From CBDCRK01 sp965220955 (GTDB lineage: Bacteria > Desulfobacterota > Binatia > Bin18 > CBDCRK01), in assembly GCA_965220955.1 (NCBI GenBank), contig CBDCRK010000015.1, positions 348,872-412,871 on the forward strand: DNA of 64,000 nt, in the 5' to 3' direction. Shown here piece after piece: positions 24,806 through 33,075 of the stretch; position 1 is the stretch's first letter; every line of letters starts with the position of its first letter. The notes below the pieces were generated by a model. It did not search any database and was not told the origin of the DNA. It was given only the letters and a program-made list of their open reading frames with translations. Both the position numbers and the translations under genes were made by a program.

Positions 24806-26635
24806 CTACCCAACGATGAGACCTTCGAAATCACCCTGTTCGCGCCAGCGGGCGAGCATTTCGTAAAAAGGCACCGCGCCATCGGGGTATGAGGTCTCGA
24901 TGAAACCCTGCCCCTCGTTTTTCCCCTCTCCGTTGTAGTACCCCGGAGTGCAGGTATTTTGGTATTCGGTCATGACGGTCGGTCTGGTCACCACCTTCAC
25001 CCACTCAGCCTCGGCCTCGGGGGTGGGCTCCACTGACTTTGCTTCGCGAGCGCCCACCTGCGTGATGACATGGGCGATGTGGATGGCCTGCCCGTTCAGC
25101 ATATAGGTGAAGTTCGGTGCAAGGCCGGTCTGGGTGAGACCCATATGGAAGCAGTTCGGGAAGCCGTGGCTCAGGAAGCCGTGGTAGGTCTTCATGCCCT
25201 TCGACCAGTAGTCGGATAGGGACACGCCGTCTCGGCCGTACACCTCGAACTCGGCGCGCCGCGTGTAAGCCGTCCCGACCTCGAATCCCGTCGCGTAGAT
25301 CAGGCAGTCCACTTCGTACTCAACACCGTCCACGACCACCGCGTTCTCGGTCACCCGCTCGACGCCTTTCCCCTTTGTGTCCACCAGCTTCACGTTGGGC
25401 CGGTTGAATGTGGGCAGGTACTCGTCGTTGAAGGTTGGGCGCTTGCACCATTGACCGTACCACGGCTTGAGCGCCTCGGCCGTCTTCGGATCGCTAATGG
25501 TCGAGGACACGCGATTGCGAATCTCGTTCATCTTCTGGTAGTCGGCGATCTCAGACATGAGGGCCATCCCTTCGTCGGAGAGGTCCGAGTCCCCCTTGCC
25601 CGAGAGAAGCGCGGAGAGCTTCTTGAAGAGGCTCGTCCATTTGTCGCCGACCAGATCTTCGTCGACGGGCAGCCCGGCCAAGATGGAGCAGAAGTTGTTG
25701 TTCCGATAGTCCTGCCATCCGGGATTGAGCGTCTTCACCCATTCCGGGTCGGTGGGCTTGTTGCCTCGTTCGTCCACTGAGGATGGCGTGCGCTGGAACA
25801 CGTAGAGCTGCATCGCATGCTCACCAAGATGCGACACGGACTGAATAGCGGTAGCCCCGGTCCCAATGATGCCCACGCGTTTGTCCTTGAGTTTGTGCAA
25901 GCCGCCGGTGCTATCGCCACCGGTGTAGTCGTAGTCCCAGCGACTTGTGTGGAAGGTATGACCCTTGAACTTCTCGATCCCAGGGATCGCGGGGAGCTTG
26001 GGCCGGTTCAGGGGCCCACTCGACATGATCACAAAGCGCGCCTTGAAGACATCGCCGCGATCGGTGTTGATCGTCCAGCGCCCTTCCTCATCGTCCCAGC
26101 GCACATCCTTTACCTTCGTCTGGAAGCAGGCCCGCTCGTAGAGGTTGAAGTGCTTCCCGATCCGCTGGGCGTGCTCAAAGATCTCCGGCGCGAAGGAGTA
26201 CTTTTCCTTCGGGATGTATCCGGTCTCTTCGAGAAGCGGCAAATACACATAGGATTCGATGTCACACTGGGCGCCAGGATACCGGTTCCAATACCAGGTC
26301 CCGCCAAAATCCCCGGCCGTTTCGATGATGCGAATGTCGGTGATCCCGGTCTTCTGAAGCCGAGCCGCCGCAAGGAGGCCGCCAAAGCCCCCGCCGACGA
26401 TTACCGCATCGAGCTCTTCTTGAATCGCGGGGCGAGTAAAGCCCGGCTCGATATAGAGGTCCACGGCGTAGCGTTCGTGCTCGCCTTTGATTTCCTGGTA
26501 TTGGTTGTTCCCGTCCGCGCGGAGACGCTTCGCGCGCTCCTCGGCGTACTTCTGACGCATTTCAGCAGGGTCGAAGCCCAGCTCTTCGGGAGTCGGAACT
26601 CCGTTCGGTTTAGATTGCACTACAGCTTCACTCAT
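24806..26635 (-). CDS. FAD/NADPH Baeyer-Villiger-type monooxygenase
   Basis: 609 residues. The FAD Rossmann motif VIVGGGFGG lies at 78-86, then GGTWYWNRYPGAQCD. The Baeyer-Villiger fingerprint FKGHTFHTSRW (FxGxxxHxxxW) is at 223-233. A second Rossmann VGIIGTGATAIQ near 256 binds NADPH, and YATGFEVG comes late. The ~75-residue N-terminal extension is typical of cyclohexanone/cyclododecanone monooxygenase relatives. It inserts oxygen next to a ketone to give an ester or lactone. A CoA-transferase relic precedes it by 4 bp. Substrate not predictable. Confidence 0.9.
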   Translation of the reverse strand: MSEAVVQSKPNGVPTPEELGFDPAEMRQKYAEERAKRLRADGNNQYQEIKGEHERYAVDLYIEPGFTRPAIQEELDAVIVGGGFGGLLAAARLQKTGITDIRIIETAGDFGGTWYWNRYPGAQCDIESYVYLPLLEETGYIPKEKYSFAPEIFEHAQRIGKHFNLYERACFQTKVKDVRWDDEEGRWTINTDRGDVFKARFVIMSSGPLNRPKLPAIPGIEKFKGHTFHTSRWDYDYTGGDSTGGLHKLKDKRVGIIGTGATAIQSVSHLGEHAMQLYVFQRTPSSVDERGNKPTDPEWVKTLNPGWQDYRNNNFCSILAGLPVDEDLVGDKWTSLFKKLSALLSGKGDSDLSDEGMALMSEIADYQKMNEIRNRVSSTISDPKTAEALKPWYGQWCKRPTFNDEYLPTFNRPNVKLVDTKGKGVERVTENAVVVDGVEYEVDCLIYATGFEVGTAYTRRAEFEVYGRDGVSLSDYWSKGMKTYHGFLSHGFPNCFHMGLTQTGLAPNFTYMLNGQAIHIAHVITQVGAREAKSVEPTPEAEAEWVKVVTRPTVMTEYQNTCTPGYYNGEGKNEGQGFIETSYPDGAVPFYEMLARWREQGDFEGLIVG

Positions 26636-26639
26636 TGTG

Positions 26640-26819
26640 TCAGCCCTCCTTCTCGTTTAGGATGCCCTCCTTGCAGAGCATCTCAATTTCTTCGTCATTG
26701 TGGCCGAATCCGCGAAGCACCTCGGCGTTGTGACGGCCAAGTAGAGCCGCTTCGAGTCCGAGGGGTTCCGCGAAATCCGAGAAACGCCACGGGAAACCTA
26801 GTATATCGAACTCGCCGTA
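26640..26819 (-). pseudogene. CaiB/BaiF CoA-transferase C-terminal fragment
   Basis: The last ~60 codons of the frame read FDILGFPWRFSDF, APLLG-like AALLGRHNAEVLRGFGHNDEEI and an ending LCKEGILN, the classical C terminus of class III CoA-transferases. The ~340 upstream residues, including the catalytic Asp, are absent; the frame before residue 28 is unrelated. A deletion relic just upstream of the monooxygenase. Confidence 0.7.
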
Positions 26820-26894
26820 GAGACGATCATTGGGGCGAAGTTTTGCACATCGATAAAATTTTTGCAAGGGTAAAATAAGGTGCTCGGCCGGCAC

Positions 26895-27307
26895 CTAAGG
26901 GTTCGAATCGGATATGGCTCCATCTACACGGCGAGCAATGACGTGATTGCAAGGGCTCAAAGGAAGTGGAGGGAAGATAAGAGGGACCTAACCCGCTACG
27001 TATGAAACCACATACACCATACGTCAGGGAGGTCCCTCATGACAGAAGTAGCTCAAAGGACAGCAGAAGCACAGGGCTGGGAGGTAGCCCACTATCCGCT
27101 CGCCGTCGTGGGTAGCCAATAGTGACCATCTTTGGGGCATGTCCCATCGGACCGCCAATTAACCGAAAAAATTTGAGACTGCCCGTCTAGACGAAAGTTT
27201 CTGGCAGTTCAGCAAAAGGTAGGCTATAGCTTCGGCGGATGATAGATGGATGAAGAAAATGATGCCGAACCAGGAGAAACTTTTTATCAACCCAAGGAGG
27301 TGAGCTC
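26895..27307. other. Intergenic region with a nested hairpin, possible IS relic
   Basis: It contains a nested palindrome (26981-27038) directly followed by a small frame from ATG 27039 to TAG 27122 (27 codons, starting MTEVAQRTAEAQGW). This resembles an insertion-sequence end plus the first codons of a transposase, but I cannot name a family. The last 180 bases should hold the GST promoter; no clear boxes. Confidence 0.35.
26981..27038. repeat. Nested inverted repeat (GAGGGACCT outer, ACGTATG inner)
   Basis: GAGGGACCT 26981-26989 pairs with AGGTCCCTC 27030-27038. Inside it ACGTATG 26998-27004 pairs with CATACGT 27018-27024, leaving a 13-base loop. The outer arm ends one base before an ATG. 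Confidence 0.6.
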
Positions 27308-27916
27308 ATGATTAAACTGTATACGTTCCATCTCTCTCCCAATGGCCGCAAGGTGCATATGGCTCTAGAAGAGGCTAAGGCGGCCTACGAAATCACCGCA
27401 GTGGATCTCATGAAGGGTGAGCAGAAAAATCCCGAGTACCTTAAGCTCAACCCCAATGGCAAGGTGCCTACTATAGTGGACGAAGGTCTGGCTATGTGGG
27501 AATCCATTGCCATTTTGCTCTATGTGGCAGAGAAGTTTCCTGCTGCCAACTTACTCCCTTCAGCAAGGGAGGAGCGTGCTCGGGCGTTTCAGTGGCTGGT
27601 ATGGCAACCCACCACTTTTAGTGCCCCGGTTGGCTCCCTCTTTCGCCAGCTGCGCTTTACCCCTGAAGACAAACGAGATCAGAGTGTGATTGAGCAGGCA
27701 CGTGTCGATGTGAGCAAGAATAGTGAGATCTTGGCAGGGGGGTTACAAGGGGGAGAATACCTGGCCGGGACGTTGTCGGTAGCAGACATAGCGTTGTTGC
27801 CTTCCCTACACCTGTTGGCTGACTTAGGCATGGCTCTACCAGAGGCAGTGGATGCCTATTACAAACGCCTCTCTACCCGCCCAAGCTGGGGGAAAGTAGT
27901 GTCGTACACCGGATAG
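27308..27916 (+). CDS. Glutathione S-transferase family protein (Ser type)
   Basis: 202 residues, AAGGAGG before ATG. Thioredoxin-fold N-domain: LYTFHLSPNGRKVHMALEEA with Ser10 at the catalytic position, NPNGKVPTIVDEG (cis-Pro) and WESIAILLYVAEKFP (gamma-glutamyl site). The helical C-domain has AGTLSVADIALLPSLHLL. It conjugates glutathione to electrophiles or acts in dehalogenation or isomerisation. Compare the paralogue at 48151-48756, where selenocysteine occupies the same position 10. The ACT-like gene follows. Confidence 0.9.
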   Translation: MIKLYTFHLSPNGRKVHMALEEAKAAYEITAVDLMKGEQKNPEYLKLNPNGKVPTIVDEGLAMWESIAILLYVAEKFPAANLLPSAREERARAFQWLVWQPTTFSAPVGSLFRQLRFTPEDKRDQSVIEQARVDVSKNSEILAGGLQGGEYLAGTLSVADIALLPSLHLLADLGMALPEAVDAYYKRLSTRPSWGKVVSYTG

Positions 27917-28000
27917 GCAAAAGCAAGCAGTGGGCAGAGGAGGATCCCTGCCTGCCTGCCCGTGTCTTTACCTGGCCTAGGGTCGGAAAGGAGAAAAGGT

Positions 28001-28423
28001 ATGGCTGACACAGTCCAGAGGGTTCAGTACTTCTACATTGAGGTCCCAGACAAACCGGGAGAGGGTGCCAAGGTGCTCAACCTGCTCAAGGAGGCTGGGG
28101 TAAATCTGCTGGCCTTCTCCGGCTTTCCTAAAGGCCGACGTGCCCAGATTGATTTTATCCCGGCCGAACCAGCGGCATTTAGGGCTGCAGCCAGGAAGGC
28201 CAAATTAAAGCTGGTGGGCCCCAAGAGAGGGTTTCTTATGCAAGGTGAGGATAGGGTGGGCGTGGTGGCCGAGCTTATGAGCAAGCTAGCTGATGCCGGG
28301 ATCAATGTGACAGCGATTGACGCTGTAGCTGCCGGGGCTGGGCGCTACGGGGCGATTCTGTGGGTGAAGCCAGGTGATGCACAGAAGGCAGCCAGAGTCC
28401 TTGGTGCCTCGGCTCAAGCATGA
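28001..28423 (+). CDS. ACT-domain-like protein (two ACT repeats)
   Basis: 140 residues from ATG 28001 (AAAGGAG upstream). Two ACT-like halves: VQYFYIEVPDKPGEGAKVL with LKEAGVNLLAFSGFP (residues ~6-70), and GEDRVGVVAELMSKLADAGI with NVTAIDAVAAGAGRYGAI (~75-135). ACT pairs bind small ligands such as amino acids. No enzyme domain is attached, so it is probably a free-standing regulator or sensor. Same strand as the GST 85 bp upstream. Confidence 0.75.
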   Translation: MADTVQRVQYFYIEVPDKPGEGAKVLNLLKEAGVNLLAFSGFPKGRRAQIDFIPAEPAAFRAAARKAKLKLVGPKRGFLMQGEDRVGVVAELMSKLADAGINVTAIDAVAAGAGRYGAILWVKPGDAQKAARVLGASAQA

Positions 28424-28675
28424 GCGTCTTGGCAAGTAACAATAGAACAACTCGTGGCCTGACCAGGAAAACAAGTAACCAATGTCTCTTTTATACCCTT
28501 ATGAAGCAGCCCAGCCAAACGATAGGCTGTCTCTCTCTATCCCACCTCCCGATGCCTCTCACAAGGGTTCGCCAACAGTATCCGTTCGTTTGGGTTCCGA
28601 ATGTCCCCGCTGGTCCAGCATGGCTTGCAACTCAAAGATGACCCTTGTACTCTACGGCCAAAAGGAGGGAACACT

Positions 28676-29014
28676 ATGGCTATTTTTCGGCTTTACGCAG
28701 GAGCGGATAATCAGTCCCATATTGAAGAGCAATCCTTGAGCTCGCACCCAGTGCTTACGACAGAACAAGCCACGGCCCACATTCAGTTTCGGGAAATAGA
28801 ATCAGGGACCTTTTCTGATTGGCATACGGCTCCACGGCGGCAATATCTCCTGGTGCTCTCGGGTCAGCTGGAGATTGGCCTTAAAGATGGCACGCTGCAG
28901 CGTTTCAATGCTGGGGATGTGGTGCTAGCCTCAGATACTACCGGCTCTGGCCACACAACACGAGTTGTGGGCAGTGGACCGGCAATGGCAGCTATTGTAC
29001 CGCTGGCTGCGTAA
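28676..29014 (+). CDS. Cupin-domain protein
   Basis: 112 residues from ATG 28676 with AAGGAGGG upstream; an upstream in-frame start at 28601 lacks such a site. The beta-barrel signature QYLLVLSGQLEIGLKDGTLQ then FNAGDVVLASDTTGSGHTTRV matches the two cupin motifs, although the usual metal histidines of motif 1 are reduced to W-H-T before the strand. Possible small-molecule sensor or isomerase. The convergent HTH relic overlaps its 3' end by 23 bp. Confidence 0.78.
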   Translation: MAIFRLYAGADNQSHIEEQSLSSHPVLTTEQATAHIQFREIESGTFSDWHTAPRRQYLLVLSGQLEIGLKDGTLQRFNAGDVVLASDTTGSGHTTRVVGSGPAMAAIVPLAA

Positions 29015-29183
29015 GAAGGGTAGCAACCCTATTCCCGATAATTTCGGAGATCCGGTTCTGACTCATCCCCACCTCGTCAGCAATCTCCTGTTGCGTCCAA
29101 CCCAGTCGTGAGAGGCGGAGGATGAGGGAGTTGTGGCTGGCTTTCTGGCGGGCGCGAATGTCAGAAATCCAATCGCTCACCAC
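28992..29183 (-). pseudogene. HTH-domain fragment (ParB/sigma-like)
   Basis: 63 codons contain RQKASHNSLILRLSRLGW then TQQEIADEVGMSQNRISEII, a helix-turn-helix like that of ParB-type or phage regulators. It ends abruptly inside the cupin gene's 3' end. No partner domain is present, so probably the remains of a longer gene. It could instead be a small DNA-binding protein. Confidence 0.45.
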
Positions 29184-29277
29184 TCAGGTGAAAAGGACCA
29201 GCCGTTTTTGCAGATGACCCCTGGCTGGCGGCTGTAGCCTTGAATAACGGCACTGAGGATGGCGGTGAGTTTGCGTT
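29177..29277 (-). pseudogene. Adenylate cyclase-like gene start, relic
   Basis: ATG 29277 opens MERKLTAILSAVIQGYSR, the unmistakable opening of class III nucleotide cyclases with TPR tails (normally MERKL.AILSADV.GYSRLM). It then loses the frame and stops at 29177. About 30 codons of an original gene of several hundred. Confidence 0.5.
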
Positions 29278-29371
29278 CCATACTCACTCTGGGGTCATGC
29301 GGTACTATAGAGGATCCCCCACTAAAGATCAGTTCCCCTGCCGTTATCAGCCCCCAAAACAACCCTGACCT

Positions 29372-30133
29372 TTACTGGGCAACCATGCCACCGTCTACCG
29401 CCATAGCATGCCCAGTAACAAAGGAGGCCGCCTCCGAGCATAGCCACACCACCGCCTCGGCAATTTCCTCAGGACTACCCAGCCGTCCCACTGGCTCCAT
29501 GGCGGTGGCACTCTCAGCCAGTTGGGGCTGAGTGCTTATGACCCTCTCAAGCATAGGGGTACGGATGGCCCCAGGACACACCGCATTGACCCGAATTCCT
29601 AACTTGGCATACTCTAGAGCCGCCGTTTTTGTCAGCCCCACCACTCCATGTTTGCTGGCCACATAGGCTGAAGCCTCTGGAGTACCCACAAGACCTGCCA
29701 CGGAAGCGGTGTTCACAATCGAACCCCCTCCTTGTTTGAGCATCTGGGCAATCTCATACTTCAGGCATAACCACACCCCTTTGAGGTTGATGCTAATAAC
29801 CCGCTCCCAGTTCTCTTCGGTATACTCCGTAGTGCTGACCCAGCTTCCCTCGACCCCAGCGTTATTGTATGCACAGTCCAGCCGGCCATAGGTTTCTACC
29901 GCCTTATTGACCATTGCCTCTACTTCGGCTGCCTTGGACACATCGATTTTGACAAAAATGGCCTCGCCCCCGGCTTTCTTAATCATGCCTAGGGTTTCTT
30001 CACCACCATCGACGACTACATCCGCTACTACAACCTTGGCTCCTTCCCGAGCAAAGGCCAGGGCAGAAGCTCTACCAATCCCCGAGCCTCCACCAGTCAC
30101 CAAAGAAATTTTACCTTTCAACAGTTCTGCCAT
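29372..30133 (-). CDS. SDR-family oxidoreductase
   Basis: 253 residues from ATG 30133 (AAGGAGGATCACA upstream); the in-frame extension to 30169 lacks a ribosome site. Classical SDR: TGGGSGIG at 13-20 for NAD(P), NNAG at 90-93, catalytic Ser144, Tyr157 and Lys161 (YVASK), PGAIRTPM. It oxidises or reduces an alcohol/ketone in the cytosol. The acidic residue after beta-2 (VVVADV) suggests NAD preference. Same family as 3-oxoacyl-ACP reductase or 2,5-dichloro-diol dehydrogenase types; substrate open. Confidence 0.92.
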   Translation of the reverse strand: MAELLKGKISLVTGGGSGIGRASALAFAREGAKVVVADVVVDGGEETLGMIKKAGGEAIFVKIDVSKAAEVEAMVNKAVETYGRLDCAYNNAGVEGSWVSTTEYTEENWERVISINLKGVWLCLKYEIAQMLKQGGGSIVNTASVAGLVGTPEASAYVASKHGVVGLTKTAALEYAKLGIRVNAVCPGAIRTPMLERVISTQPQLAESATAMEPVGRLGSPEEIAEAVVWLCSEAASFVTGHAMAVDGGMVAQ

Positions 30134-30517
30134 TGTGATCCTCCTTAGCTTGTGTTTGTTCGCATCCAAGCGAATTTAAGATAGTTCCTCAAGCAACGCT
30201 TTGGCGTCTTTGAAGTCCGCCGTGTCAAAGTCTAGGGAAATTTTATCCGCAAGCTCTGCCTCTTGGCAAGTGCTATTCCTTGCTTCCCTTAGAGGGTTAA
30301 TCCGCTTTCTTTCTACTGCGGTTGTGGCACCAGACGCGCTGGGCAAGGTCAAGGATCTTTTACGGAGTGTGTGAAAGCCGTAAGGAGCTTGCGCGAGGTT
30401 GGAGAAAATGTCACTAATTACGCTAATAATTCCCGGTGCTGTTGTCGCGGTGACCCTGTGCTGGTCGCGGGTGTACGCGGCGCGCGACGGATCGGAAAGC
30501 CAGGAAAGGAGTTCTTC
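30134..30517. other. Divergent intergenic region between SDR and thiolase
   Basis: It must contain both promoters. A minus-strand frame reaches its stop at 30176 but shows no conserved sequence, and mixed-composition DNA around 30300-30480 looks like gene debris. Nothing is called. Confidence 0.35.
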
Positions 30518-31702
30518 ATGAGAGAAGCTGTCATCGTATCCACTACCCGGACACCTATTGGTAAGGCGTACCGTGGCGCATTCAACGATACCACAGCGCC
30601 GACTATGGCCGCTCCAGTAATCAAGGAGGTGATCGCGCGAGCAGGCCTTGATGCCGGCGAGATCGACGACCTCATCATGGGGGCTGCGCTCCAGGAAGGG
30701 ACACAGGGCTTCAATGTGGCGCGGCAATGTGGCGTTGCCGCAGGACTACCGGTGAGCGTTGCTGGCCAGACAATAGATCGCCAGTGTTCCTCGGGACTGA
30801 TGAGTGTCTCGATGGCTGCCAAGCAGATTATTGCCGATGGCATGCAGACCGTTGTTGCGGGCGGTATTGAGTCCATTAGCCTTGTCCAGAACGATCACCA
30901 GAACGCGTACCGGCAGGAAGACCCCCTTGCTATCGGGCGGGCGCCGGCGCTCTATATGGCAATGATCGACACCGCTGAGGTTGTCTCGAAGCGCTACGGG
31001 ATCTCCCGTGAGGCGCAGGACCAGTATTCGCTGCAGAGTCAACAGCGAACTGCCGAGGCCCAGCAGGCTGGGCGCTTCGACAACGAGGTCATCTCGTGCA
31101 CCGTGACCAAGCTGTTTACAGACAAGGAGACCGGCACAACAACGCGGCAAGAGATTAGTATCGACCGGGACGAGTGCAACCGGCCCAGCACAACCTTCGA
31201 GGGCTTGGCAGCTCTGCGGCCAGTCATGGGCGAGGGAGGATTCATCACGGCAGGAAACGCGAGCCAGCTTTCAGACGGCATCTCGGCGTGTGTGCTTATG
31301 GAACGGAAGCAGGCCGAGCAGCGCGGCCTCCAGCCCTTGGGGATTTATCGCGGCATGGCGGTAGCCGGATGCGAGCCCGACGAGATGGGAATTGGGCCGG
31401 TCTTCGCGGTTCCCAAGCTCCTTGAGCGAAATGGCCTCCGTCTGGAAGACATCGGCCTCTGGGAGCTGAACGAAGCCTTTGCCTGCCAGGTGGTCTACTG
31501 TCGCGACCGGCTGGGGATCCCGAACGAGCGGCTGAACGTGAACGGCGGTGCGATCTCGATCGGGCACCCGTACGGAATGAGCGGGACGCGCATGGTTGGG
31601 CATGCCCTGATCGAGGGCAAGCGACGCGGCGTGCGCTATGTGGTTATCACTATGTGCGTTGGCGGCGGAATGGGGGCGGCGGGTCTTTTCGAGGTAGCCT
31701 AA
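30518..31702 (+). CDS. Thiolase (acetyl-CoA acyltransferase family)
   Basis: 394 residues from ATG 30518 (AAAGGAG upstream). Nucleophilic Cys90 in DRQCSSGL; NEAFACQ near 328; NGGAISIGHPYGMSGTR with the active His; and MCVGGGMGAAG with the second Cys. This is the complete set for thiolytic cleavage of 3-ketoacyl-CoA or the reverse condensation. Length is standard. It probably serves beta-oxidation or a degradation pathway. The long insertion with NRPSTTFEGLAALRPV is typical of degradative thiolases. Confidence 0.93.
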   Translation: MREAVIVSTTRTPIGKAYRGAFNDTTAPTMAAPVIKEVIARAGLDAGEIDDLIMGAALQEGTQGFNVARQCGVAAGLPVSVAGQTIDRQCSSGLMSVSMAAKQIIADGMQTVVAGGIESISLVQNDHQNAYRQEDPLAIGRAPALYMAMIDTAEVVSKRYGISREAQDQYSLQSQQRTAEAQQAGRFDNEVISCTVTKLFTDKETGTTTRQEISIDRDECNRPSTTFEGLAALRPVMGEGGFITAGNASQLSDGISACVLMERKQAEQRGLQPLGIYRGMAVAGCEPDEMGIGPVFAVPKLLERNGLRLEDIGLWELNEAFACQVVYCRDRLGIPNERLNVNGGAISIGHPYGMSGTRMVGHALIEGKRRGVRYVVITMCVGGGMGAAGLFEVA

Positions 31703-31992
31703 AAGGAGAGTTGGGCGGGGAAGCTCGGACTGACGGCGGGAGGATTCCGGCTCTGGCTCATTGCTGCAAAGCCTACCTCCCCTCCCGCTCGACTCTTACC
31801 AAATGACCCCTGTTTCCTTTTATTACTTGCTTAGGTCTTACAGGTGAAGTCCTTTTTTTCATTCCTCAATATCAAAATTCAAGACGCGACCCCAATACGC
31901 TTCTTACCTTGTTCGCTACTCAGAAGTGCTCTGATAGCTCGTTTTTGGTTGTAAAACTGCAGCCAGATGGAAAACAAGCCCTGTTTTGATTT

Positions 31993-33075
31993 TTATTGTA
32001 GGACATCTGTTGCATGCTGCAACCAGCCATCGAAGTCTGGTGATGCTGTATCGCTTGCACGTCCAAGAACAACTCGGCGGATGATTGAGTGTGGCATCTT
32101 TGTTTTCTCCGCCTCGATGTCTTCTAGCCATTCCTGAATCGCTTCTAAAACATCTTCGGTTGTTGGCTTGATCTTTTTCCGACGCACTTTTCCCGCCAGT
32201 TGCCGTAAGTAGTTGTTTGTCTGGCTCTTATATTCCTCCGCCCATCGCGACGTGAGCTTCAAGAGCTTATCAAGGTTCTCCAGACGCGTCTGCTGAACAG
32301 GGTCGCCATTGACCAGAGATACATGGGAGCTATTCACCTGGACAGAGAAATTTTCGTGAGCAGGTCTCTCGTACGGGTGAAACCAATTCTCAAAAGGCCG
32401 CTGGCTTGTGCTATCAAGAGGAACCTTCTCGCCTTTGCATTCTAGCGAGTTGCACCGATGACAAACCGGAACAAGATTTTTAGGGTGGCACGATAAGGCT
32501 GGATACTTACTCTTTGGCAGCCAATGATCTACTTCCGGGCCATTCATGTCTCCATCACAAAATGGACAAACCCGACCAAAATTTTCCCTTTTGAACGTTT
32601 CGACAAATTGGTTTCGGTTGAAGCCCTGGCCTGTGTTCCTCTGTGCATCGATAGGTAAACCTTTTCGCAGTGCGATTTCATAGAACGCTTCTAGTAGAGT
32701 GCGAAGGTAGGAGACTATTTTATCCGCTCCTAAACTCTGTACAGGGGAGACCTCTGTTGGAGAGGAAACTGTCGGATCAAAGGCTTCGGGAAATGCTTGG
32801 TTTTTCTCGAAATACTCAAGGATTGCTCGCTTTTGAGCCCGAGAGGCTTTCTCAATGGTTTGTATTGCCGACAACAGATTACACCCATGATGAGTACGCT
32901 GTACAAACCTTTTAAGCCAATCGCTACAGTCTGGACGAAGCGCCGCAACCCATTCGGGGGTGACCATATCTGCGTTGGTGGCAGGATCACAGAGTTTTGT
33001 GAGAATATCCCGTTGAAGCTGGACGGCCCATTCAAGGGCAGGGCTACAGCTAGGAACTTTGATTGGATGCATCAT
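31993..33075 (-). CDS. HNH endonuclease, TIGR02646/PtuB-like partner of the ATPase
   Basis: 360 residues. The HNH finger is CPFCDGDMNGPEVDHWLPKS (C170, C173, D183-H184), then CHPKNLVPVCHRCNS (N200, C205, C208). N- and C-terminal helical regions flank it. The start codon overlaps the ATPase 3' end by 26 bp, indicating coupled expression. ATPase plus HNH is the Septu (PtuA/PtuB) and retron-effector arrangement, where the nuclease cuts DNA or RNA upon phage sensing. Here it closes a type I restriction operon. Confidence 0.82.
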   Translation of the reverse strand: MMHPIKVPSCSPALEWAVQLQRDILTKLCDPATNADMVTPEWVAALRPDCSDWLKRFVQRTHHGCNLLSAIQTIEKASRAQKRAILEYFEKNQAFPEAFDPTVSSPTEVSPVQSLGADKIVSYLRTLLEAFYEIALRKGLPIDAQRNTGQGFNRNQFVETFKRENFGRVCPFCDGDMNGPEVDHWLPKSKYPALSCHPKNLVPVCHRCNSLECKGEKVPLDSTSQRPFENWFHPYERPAHENFSVQVNSSHVSLVNGDPVQQTRLENLDKLLKLTSRWAEEYKSQTNNYLRQLAGKVRRKKIKPTTEDVLEAIQEWLEDIEAEKTKMPHSIIRRVVLGRASDTASPDFDGWLQHATDVLQ

